From positions 1-5,933 of the forward strand of contig JAQGLD010000382.1 in assembly GCA_028293055.1 (NCBI GenBank): a DNA stretch of 5,933 nt. Direction: 5' to 3'. The DNA is from Alphaproteobacteria bacterium (GTDB taxonomy: Bacteria; Pseudomonadota; Alphaproteobacteria; Sphingomonadales; Sphingomonadaceae). Under the pieces are notes generated by a model. The model did not search any database. It saw nothing but the letters and a program-made list of their open reading frames with translations, and had not been told where the DNA came from. Below are positions 1 through 5,013 of the stretch, one piece after another. Position numbers and translations under genes: made by a program. The stretch's first letter is position 1. Each line of letters begins with the position of its first letter.

Positions 1-1682
1 GGCCAGCCGGTCCATCCGGGCCCGTGAACGAAGCGGCCGGGAGCTGCTCCGGTATGGCGGCCGTGGGCCACGACCTGCACGCCGTTGACGAACACGTCGC
101 TGACGCCGGTCGCATAAGCGTGCGGCGCGGCGTAGGTGGCGTGGTCAGCGATGGTCTTCGGGTCGAACACGACCAGATCGGCGAAATAGCCGGGGGCAAG
201 ATTGCCACGGTCGCGCAGGCCGAGGTTCGATGCAGGAAGGCGGCTCAGGCCGTGGATCGCCTGGGCGAGCGACACGCTGTGCTGGTCGCGCACATAATGT
301 CCGAGCAGGCGAGCGACATTGCCGTAAGTCCTCGGGTGGACCGGGCTGTCCAGCACTGCGCCCTCGGCCGCCGGCGCTCCCGCATCGGACCCGAAGCTCA
401 TCCAGGGCAAGGCGGTCTGGCGCCTGACATTGTCCTCCGACATCATGAAATAGATCGCGCCGATGCCGCCATCTTCCGAGACGAGATCGATCGCCGTGTC
501 TTCGATACTCTTGCCGCGCATCGCCGCCACTTGCGCCAGGGTCTTGCCGACAATCGGCTTCGACCCCTCGGTCTCGACCTCGACGAGCAGGACATGTTCG
601 CCGCCTCCCGAAGCGCGAAGCAGATTTTCCCAATCGTTCCTCGGGGCTCGCATCTCCTCGAGCACCTGCGCCCGCACCGTCGGATCGCGAAGCCGGGCCA
701 ACATCGCCTCGCGGCCGCCGCTCTGCACCCAGGGTGGGAGCACTGCGCTGAGCCCGGTTCCCCCGGCGGTATAGAGATACATGTTGGCGGTGATCCTGAG
801 GCCGGAGCGTCGCGCCGCCTCGATCTGGGCGATCACCTGGGGCTGTTGACTCCAATTGGCGGTGCCGGCCTGCTTGAGATGATAGATTTCGGCCGGGAGC
901 TTGCCCTCTCGGGCGATCTTGATCACTTCGTCGATGGCGCTGCCGATCTTGTCGGCTTCGGACCGCATGTGGCTGATGTACATGCCGCCGCAGCGCCCCG
1001 CCTCGCTGGCGAGCGCGACCAGCTCGGGCGTTTCGGCATAATTGCCGGGAGCATAGATCAGCGCGGAACCGAGACCCAGCGCGCCTTCTTGCATCGCCTG
1101 GCGGACCAAAGCGCGCATGCGGGCGAGTTGCTCCGGCGTGGGATCGACATCGGCCTGGCCGAGCTCGTGGATGCGGACGGTGGTCGCTCCGACAAAGCTC
1201 GCGACATTGGGCGACACGCCCTTCTTCTCGAGAAAATCGAGATATTCGCCGAGCGTGGTCCAGCCCACCGAAATCCGCTCGCCGCCCCGGGGCTTCTCCA
1301 TGTCCCGCTTCATCGTCTCGTTGAGCGGCCCCATCGTCCAGCCTTCGCCGAACACCTCCAGCGTGACTCCCTGTAGCATGTCCGACATGCCTCGGCCGTC
1401 GGTGATCAGGGAACGGCTTGCCCAGCTCAGCATGTTGATGAAGCCGGGCGCGACGGCCTCGCCCGACGCGTCGATTTCGCGCCTGCCGGTGCCGACGACC
1501 TGACCGACGGCCTTGATCCGATCGCCGGAGACGGCGACGTCGCCGACGAATGGCTTGCCCCCGGTACCGTCGTAAACCGTGCCCCCGCGGATGACGAGAT
1601 CATAGACCGGGGCGGGAGCGGCCGCCGAAGCCCCATCGCCCATGGCAAGCAGAACAAGGCACAGGCCGGTCAGCGGTCTCAT
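1..1682 (-). CDS. Exported N-acyl-D-amino-acid deacylase-like amidohydrolase (3' end cut by window)
   Basis: Amidohydrolase-superfamily enzyme of the D-aminoacylase type, predicted to hydrolyse N-acyl-D-amino acids outside the cytoplasm. Translation from the ATG at 1682-1680 stays open for 560 residues to the window edge. The end reads APGRFVHGPGW, a typical C-terminus, so only a few residues are probably missing. Residues 1-20 form a Sec-type signal peptide (MRPLTGLCLVLLAMGDGASA, cut after ASA). Then come the beta-sandwich start YDLVIRGGTVYDGTG, GEAVAPGFIN (about 74-83), GVTLEVFGEG (E113), YISHMR (H238), EIYHLK (H268), FGSDAG (D433), HPRTYGN and LGLRDRGNLAPGYFADLVVFDP. H238 and H268 are 30 residues apart, as are zinc ligands H220 and H250 of Alcaligenes D-aminoacylase; D433 matches its catalytic Asp366. 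The usual HxH after strand 1 is replaced by L85-S-W87. A GGAGGG Shine-Dalgarno at 1691-1686 supports the start. The gene follows the HTH-cupin regulator and has its own promoter-like element. The exact substrate is unproven. Confidence 0.9.
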   Translation of the reverse strand, partial: MRPLTGLCLVLLAMGDGASAAAPAPVYDLVIRGGTVYDGTGGKPFVGDVAVSGDRIKAVGQVVGTGRREIDASGEAVAPGFINMLSWASRSLITDGRGMSDMLQGVTLEVFGEGWTMGPLNETMKRDMEKPRGGERISVGWTTLGEYLDFLEKKGVSPNVASFVGATTVRIHELGQADVDPTPEQLARMRALVRQAMQEGALGLGSALIYAPGNYAETPELVALASEAGRCGGMYISHMRSEADKIGSAIDEVIKIAREGKLPAEIYHLKQAGTANWSQQPQVIAQIEAARRSGLRITANMYLYTAGGTGLSAVLPPWVQSGGREAMLARLRDPTVRAQVLEEMRAPRNDWENLLRASGGGEHVLLVEVETEGSKPIVGKTLAQVAAMRGKSIEDTAIDLVSEDGGIGAIYFMMSEDNVRRQTALPWMSFGSDAGAPAAEGAVLDSPVHPRTYGNVARLLGHYVRDQHSVSLAQAIHGLSRLPASNLGLRDRGNLAPGYFADLVVFDPKTIADHATYAAPHAYATGVSDVFVNGVQVVAHGRHTGAAPGRFVHGPGWTGW

Positions 1683-1734
1683 CTTCCCTCCGGATCTGGC
1701 GCGAATGCGACCCTGAACCGGGTCGTTAGAGCGT

Positions 1735-1748
1735 GTTCCGATCGGGAC
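1735..1748. promoter_or_regulatory. Imperfect palindrome, candidate operator of the deacylase gene
   Basis: GTTCCGATCGGGAC pairs with itself in 6 of 7 positions. It overlaps the end of the candidate -10 element and the expected transcription start of the amidohydrolase gene, a position where a bound repressor would block initiation. It could instead be a common GATC-centred intergenic motif of alphaproteobacteria. The binding protein is unknown; the adjacent HTH-cupin regulator is the nearest candidate. Confidence 0.35.
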
Positions 1749-1775
1749 AATGGAGCCTGATTGGAGAACTGTCAA
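1747..1775 (-). promoter_or_regulatory. Candidate sigma70-type promoter of the deacylase gene
   Basis: On the minus strand a perfect TTGACA (1775-1770) is followed by a 17-base spacer and CATTGT (1752-1747), which matches the -10 consensus at only 3 of 6 positions. A strong -35 with a poor -10 fits an alphaproteobacterial or activator/repressor-controlled promoter. Transcription would start near 1740, giving a leader of about 58 bases that includes a small GACCC/GGGTC hairpin (1709-1724). It lies in the 136-base gap between the regulator and the deacylase gene. Confidence 0.5.
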
Positions 1776-1818
1776 ACATGGGGGCCGGTAGTCGGTGAAG
1801 ACGACCGTCTCGGCTGCG

Positions 1819-2460
1819 TTACAGTTTCGAAGCGTGCGGCCTGTCGTCGTGGAGCGACATCAGCGACTGCATCAGCTCTTCGTCGTTGCTCGACATGATA
1901 CCGAGCACCTCCGCCTCGTCGCAGCCCTCGGCGACCAGATAGGCATGGCCCATCGTCGAATCGATGTAGATGAACTCGCCCTCGCCGAGTGTTACCGGAT
2001 CGTAGAATTCGGTGTTGACCACTATCCTGCCCTTGAGCACGAAGATGAATTCCTCGCCGGTATGGTGGACGAGCTCGCCGAACTGCTTCGACGTCTTGGC
2101 GCGAATTTTGGTGAGCACCGGGATCATCCGCTTGCGCCGCAATTCCGTGCACAAATAATAATAATCGTAATTGGGGGTCTCGACGCGGACGGCGCGGTCG
2201 ACATTGCCGACGCTGCGCCGCGCGGTCACCGCCGGCGGGGTCTCGTCCTCGGCCTCGGCGAACAGCTCCGACATCCGCATCCCGAGCCGGCGGCTCAATT
2301 GCTGCAGCCGGTCGTAGGTCAGGGTGAGGCGGTCGTGCTCGACCTTGGACAGGGTCGAGACCGGAATTCCGCTCTTCGCGCTCATTTCCTTGAGCGTCCA
2401 TCCCTCGCGTGCGCGCAGGCTGCGAAGCAAGGCGCCTAGCGTCGGGCTATTAGATGGCAC
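1819..2460 (-). CDS. XRE-family HTH regulator with C-terminal cupin sensor domain
   Basis: Transcription factor of 213 residues with the usual architecture and length of HTH-cupin regulators (relatives include PuuR and SutR/YdcN). Residues 8-62 form the XRE helix-turn-helix: LGALLRSLRAREGWTLKEMS, then PVSTLSKVEHDR (33-44) as recognition helix. Residues about 115-190 form a cupin fold, with motif 1 at HHTGEEFIFVLKG (132-144) and motif 2 at LGEGEFIYIDSTMGH (158-172). The first His of the usual HxH is V131, while H133, the E136/E137 pair and H172 remain, so a metal site may be partial or absent. The start is GTG at 2460-2458, preceded by a very strong GGGGAGGGG Shine-Dalgarno. It sits between the YkvI-like gene and the deacylase gene, all in one direction, so it is likely a local regulator that senses a substrate or product of the locus. 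Ligand and target sites are inferred, not seen. Confidence 0.92.
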   Translation of the reverse strand: MPSNSPTLGALLRSLRAREGWTLKEMSAKSGIPVSTLSKVEHDRLTLTYDRLQQLSRRLGMRMSELFAEAEDETPPAVTARRSVGNVDRAVRVETPNYDYYYLCTELRRKRMIPVLTKIRAKTSKQFGELVHHTGEEFIFVLKGRIVVNTEFYDPVTLGEGEFIYIDSTMGHAYLVAEGCDEAEVLGIMSSNDEELMQSLMSLHDDRPHASKL

Positions 2461-2466
2461 GGATAT

Positions 2467-2475
2467 CCCCTCCCC
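2467..2475 (-). promoter_or_regulatory. Strong Shine-Dalgarno of the HTH-cupin gene
   Basis: On the minus strand GGGGAGGGG ends 6 bases before the GTG start at 2460. This purine block fixes the GTG as the start despite the weaker initiation codon. Its GGAGGG core (2473-2468) is complementary to a CCCTCC segment upstream in the same leader (2515-2510), so it could be partly masked by RNA structure. Confidence 0.6.
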
Positions 2476-2493
2476 TGTCGACTTTCCACCTGG

Positions 2494-2509
2494 GCTGCCT
2501 TCGGGCAGC
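2494..2509 (-). other. Stable hairpin in the leader of the HTH-cupin gene
   Basis: A perfect 6-bp GC-rich inverted repeat (GCTGCC / GGCAGC) with a 4-base loop, which reads CGAA on the minus strand and TTCG on the plus strand. No T-run follows it on either strand, so it is not a convincing intrinsic terminator. It lies between two segments able to pair around it (CCCTCC at 2515-2510 and the Shine-Dalgarno at 2473-2468), which suggests a leader structure for the regulator mRNA. It could also act as a weak 3' end for the upstream operon, whose last stop codon is at 2592. Confidence 0.45.
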
Positions 2510-2591
2510 GGAGGGACATGATAGTTGATTGACGGCTCGCGGCCAGAGCAAATCCCTCCGGCGAGTCCGGGCTGGCTTGTCGACCAGAATC

Positions 2592-3746
2592 CTAGGGCGC
2601 CGGCGCCGGGGATTCGTCACCGATCGGCACTACGCCGCCGCGAGAAGCGATCAGCAGGCGCCTGACCCCGAAAGTGAGCAAGGGCACGACATAGACGACC
2701 AGCAAGGCGTAAGCGAGGAAGCGATAGCCGCGGCCGATGAGCGCCACCAGGCCGAACCGGTCGGCGATGAAGATGCAGCCGATCAGCAGCGCTGCTGCGA
2801 TTCCGGCGCGCGCCTGATAGGCGAGATCGGTGCCGCGGTGGCGGCGCCAGACCGTCGCGACGCGTTCGTTGATGGCGTGAACCGAGCCGGTTCCGCTCTC
2901 GAGCAAGGCGGCGAAGATCATCAGCTGGAACAGATAGTGGAAGGCCGGAAAGTGCAGCTGGCGCAGGATGAAGTCGGATGGAAGCGTCTCCTGCGCGATG
3001 GCGGGATAGAAACCGACCATGCAGATGTAGAAGAGCAAAGCCGGAGCCATTGCGAGCGGTCCGGCGACCAGCCCAGCGACGATTGCGTCGCGGCGGCTGG
3101 TGAGGTGGCGGATCACCGGCAGAATGACGACCGCTCCCACGATATTGTAGCTCGCATAGGTCAGCCCGCCGAGCGCCCAGCCGTCGCCAGGCTCGGCGGC
3201 CGCGAAGGCCGAGCCGATGCGGTCTCCGAAATTCGAGACCGACAGCAGGACGAACAGCAGATAGACCCCGTAGAGGAGGAAAGTGACATATTTGAATAGG
3301 CGCTCGACCGAGGCATTGCCGAACGTCACGAACAGTCCGATCGCGACAGCGAGGGCGAGCGTCCCGACGATCGGCGGCAGGCCGAGCGTCGCTGCGCCGA
3401 TCGCGCCGGCGGCGGCGCCGAACACCGCCAGGATCAGGATGACGAACAGGAAATAGGCAGCCTCGAAGGCAATCCAGAACGGTCCGAGCAAAGCCTTGAA
3501 GAAGGTGCGATAATCGTAGCCGCCGACGGCACGGGCGAAGGCGAAGGTCAATGCGCAGACCAGGCTCCACACCAGCATCGCGAGCAGCATGCCGGCAAGT
3601 CCGCCCCACGGACCGGCAGGAAGGAAGAATTCGGCAAGCTCTCGGCCAGTGGCGTAGCCGCCGCCGATCACCACTGCCTTGAACGCGAAGCCGGGCAGCA
3701 GGAAGCGCTGAAACCAGGTCGATTTCTGCGTTTCCGTGTCGTCCAT
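2592..3746 (-). CDS. YkvI-like membrane protein, probable APC-superfamily transporter
   Basis: Integral inner-membrane protein of 384 residues with about ten hydrophobic helices (roughly 15-42, 47-73, 88-118, 125-143, 150-172, 193-212, 221-246, 268-285, 311-328, 338-361). The motif GGGYATGRE (28-36) in helix 1 resembles the glycine-rich, probably unwound helix of YkvI-family proteins and LeuT-fold transporters, where substrate or ion is bound. ESGTGSVHAINER (283-295) is a second conserved-looking stretch. The start is the ATG at 3746-3744, which overlaps the stop of the DUF1611 gene as TGATG. A GGGAGG Shine-Dalgarno (3756-3751) lies inside that gene's end, so the two are translationally coupled. 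The reading frame stays open far upstream of this ATG, but that part is simply the other frame of the DUF1611 gene. Partnership with a DgcN-like enzyme suggests transport of a D-amino acid, a dipeptide or a product of the pathway. YkvI proteins have no firmly assigned substrate that I know of, so the cargo is unknown. Confidence 0.85.
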   Translation of the reverse strand: MDDTETQKSTWFQRFLLPGFAFKAVVIGGGYATGRELAEFFLPAGPWGGLAGMLLAMLVWSLVCALTFAFARAVGGYDYRTFFKALLGPFWIAFEAAYFLFVILILAVFGAAAGAIGAATLGLPPIVGTLALAVAIGLFVTFGNASVERLFKYVTFLLYGVYLLFVLLSVSNFGDRIGSAFAAAEPGDGWALGGLTYASYNIVGAVVILPVIRHLTSRRDAIVAGLVAGPLAMAPALLFYICMVGFYPAIAQETLPSDFILRQLHFPAFHYLFQLMIFAALLESGTGSVHAINERVATVWRRHRGTDLAYQARAGIAAALLIGCIFIADRFGLVALIGRGYRFLAYALLVVYVVPLLTFGVRRLLIASRGGVVPIGDESPAPAP

Positions 3747-4792
3747 CAAGCCTCCCGAAGGCAATTGTCGATGAGCCGGTCGAAAGCGGCCCCTCGCCGC
3801 ATCGAATCCGCCACCGGGAGGCTGAGGCGATCGCTTTCCGCCGCCATCAGCCGCTCCGCCTCTTCCTGGGAAAAGGCGCTCGTGTTGAACGACAGTCCGC
3901 CGCAGCGTATCGCCTGGTTGGTGCGGCGGCCGAGGGTGATCGTCAATGCGATCATGTCCTCGACCAAGGGCAGCTCGAAGGAAGACAGGCCGAGCAGGCC
4001 GGTGCGGCCAGGCTCGTGGCAGAGCACGAAAACGTCCGGCTGGCTGCCGTGGAGCAAGCCGAGCGACACTCCCGAATAAGCCGGGTGCATCAGCGATCCC
4101 TGCCCCTCGATCACGTCCCAATGATCGGGTGCAGCATCGGGCGACAGCCGCTCGGCCGCTCCGGCTTCGAAATCGGCGATTACCGCATCCATCGGAATGC
4201 CTTCGCCCGCGATCATGATCCCGGTCTGGCCGGTGGCTCGGAAATCGGCGTCGATGCCCCGTGCGACAAAGCCCTCGGTCAGCGCGAGCGCGGTATATTT
4301 CTTTCCGAGGGCGCAATCGGTGCCGACGGTCAGCAGGCGCTTGCCGCTGCGCTTGGCGCCGGTTGCGACGGTGAGCCCCGGCGGCGGCGTACGGACATCG
4401 ATCAGCCGCCTGCCGAGCCGCCTTGCGGCGTCGGCGAGCTCGTCGATCTCGCTCAGCCGCGAATGCATTCCGGCGACGATGTCGAGCCCGGCCTCGAGCG
4501 CCTCGATCAGGGTGGCGATCCAGCTTTGGGGAATATATCCGCCGCTGTTCGCGACCGCGACGATCAACGAGCGGGCGCCGAGCGCCGCGCCTTCCGCAGG
4601 CGACATGCGAGGCAGGCCGGTGGTGACCGCAGCTTCGTCGCTGGCGCACTCGCCGACGCACTTGTCGCCGGCCCAATCGCGCAGCCCGAACGCGGTCTTG
4701 GCGTAGCCGGCCTCCCGCGTGTCTCCGACGAAGAGGATGTAGGGCTGCGGCAACACGAGCGTGCCCGGCCTGGGATCGAACGGAAAGGTCAT
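3746..4792 (-). CDS. dgcN: DUF1611 protein, DgcN-like D-glutamate N-acetyltransferase
   Basis: Cytoplasmic DUF1611 protein of 348 residues from the preferred start. Characterised relatives (DgcN) acetylate D-glutamate to N-acetyl-D-glutamate, which the racemase DgcA turns into the L-form. The N-terminal Rossmann-like domain begins LPQPYILFVGDTREAGYAKTAFGLRDW (14-40), with NSGGYIPQSW at 82-91. The C-terminal P-loop domain carries GTDCALGKKYTALAL (157-171, Walker-A-like), FRATGQTGIMIAGEGIPMDAV (184-204), EGQGSLMHPAYSG (229-241) and NTSAF (303-307). The ATG at 4792-4790 is chosen because family members begin about 15 residues before LPQPY and GGAG lies 9 bases upstream. The frame also opens at an ATG at 4924-4922, adding 44 polar residues that do not look like the family and lack a good Shine-Dalgarno. 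It is first in a two-gene operon with the YkvI-like gene (TGATG overlap). Family assignment is strong; the precise substrate is inferred. Confidence 0.85.
   Translation of the reverse strand: MTFPFDPRPGTLVLPQPYILFVGDTREAGYAKTAFGLRDWAGDKCVGECASDEAAVTTGLPRMSPAEGAALGARSLIVAVANSGGYIPQSWIATLIEALEAGLDIVAGMHSRLSEIDELADAARRLGRRLIDVRTPPPGLTVATGAKRSGKRLLTVGTDCALGKKYTALALTEGFVARGIDADFRATGQTGIMIAGEGIPMDAVIADFEAGAAERLSPDAAPDHWDVIEGQGSLMHPAYSGVSLGLLHGSQPDVFVLCHEPGRTGLLGLSSFELPLVEDMIALTITLGRRTNQAIRCGGLSFNTSAFSQEEAERLMAAESDRLSLPVADSMRRGAAFDRLIDNCLREA
3751..3756 (-). promoter_or_regulatory. Shine-Dalgarno of the YkvI-like gene inside the end of the DUF1611 gene
   Basis: GGGAGG on the minus strand lies 4 bases before the ATG at 3746-3744 and within the last codons of the DUF1611 gene. 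Together with the TGATG stop/start overlap it indicates re-initiation by the same ribosomes, hence a fixed ratio between the enzyme and the membrane protein. It also decides the start of the membrane protein. Confidence 0.6.
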
Positions 4793-4801
4793 TTCCGGCC
4801 G

Positions 4802-4805
4802 CTCC
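4802..4805 (-). promoter_or_regulatory. Shine-Dalgarno supporting the shorter DUF1611 start
   Basis: GGAG on the minus strand, 9 bases upstream of the ATG at 4792-4790. No comparable purine motif precedes the alternative ATG at 4924-4922, whose upstream bases read CGGTCCT. This, plus the family-typical N-terminus that follows, favours the shorter protein. Confidence 0.45.
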
Positions 4806-4955
4806 GATCGGACAAGCGCCGCGCGACCGGCTTCACGGTCCGCGGCCCGGAGCCCTCCGTCGTCGCTGCCGCCTTTTTGTGTTCGTGCATCCTCATTTCC
4901 CGCTATTTCCATTTGGACTGACATAGGACCGATTTTCCGTCCAGAGAATAATTTT

Positions 4956-4973
4956 CAAATGTGATCGAATTTG
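4956..4973. promoter_or_regulatory. 18-bp palindrome in an AT-rich segment, candidate operator of the dgcN-ykvI operon
   Basis: CAAATGTGATCGAATTTG pairs with itself at 7 of 9 positions: perfect CAAAT/ATTTG arms and a perfect GATC centre. It sits in the only clearly AT-rich stretch of the window (about 4925-4980), directly upstream of the DUF1611 gene. On the minus strand a possible -10 (TATTCT, 4950-4945) begins 5 bases after it, so a protein bound here would lie in the promoter spacer. A second, smaller near-palindrome, GAGAATAATTTTC (4944-4956), abuts it. The -35 is not recognisable, so an activator or an unusual promoter is possible. Confidence 0.45.
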
Positions 4974-4988
4974 CTGTTTGGGTGCCTT

Positions 4989-5006
4989 GGCACCATGCGT
5001 GGTGCC
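4989..5006 (-). terminator. Hairpin after the S9 peptidase gene, probable 3' end
   Basis: A perfect 7-bp inverted repeat, GGCACCA / TGGTGCC with a 4-base loop, starts 7 bases past the TAG stop of the S9 peptidase. No U-run follows on the minus strand; instead a further GGCACCC copy (4986-4980) could compete for pairing. It may be a terminator lacking a U-tract, or a 3' stabilising stem. It separates the peptidase transcript from the candidate promoter of the next operon. Confidence 0.45.
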
Positions 5007-5013
5007 CGGAAGG

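Noticed and set aside
24..1376. 450-codon plus-strand open frame
   Set aside because: It is antisense to the amidohydrolase gene, whose translation shows a signal peptide and continuous family motifs. The plus-strand product is Arg/Ala/His-rich with no recognisable domain, typical of antisense frames in GC-rich DNA.
1799..1810. Terminator hairpin after the regulator gene (AGACG/CGTCT)
   Set aside because: The arms are separated by only 2 bases, leaving at best a 4-bp stem with a 4-base loop, and there is no U-tract, so it is too weak to call.
1795..2439. 214-codon plus-strand open frame
   Set aside because: It is antisense to the HTH-cupin regulator, which has clear HTH and cupin motifs, and its product shows no domain.
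2494..2509. Intrinsic terminator with a cUUCGg tetraloop
   Set aside because: The UUCG loop would exist only in plus-strand RNA, where no gene ends nearby, and no T-run follows on either strand. It is kept as a leader hairpin instead.
3747..4676. Apparent N-terminal extension of the membrane protein giving a 694-residue fusion
   Set aside because: The first 310 or so residues are an Arg-rich alternate frame of the DUF1611 gene. The true start is the ATG at 3746-3744 with its own Shine-Dalgarno and a clean membrane-protein beginning.
4016..4921. 301-codon plus-strand open frame opposite the DUF1611 gene
   Set aside because: No family resemblance, and it mirrors a well-supported gene on the other strand.
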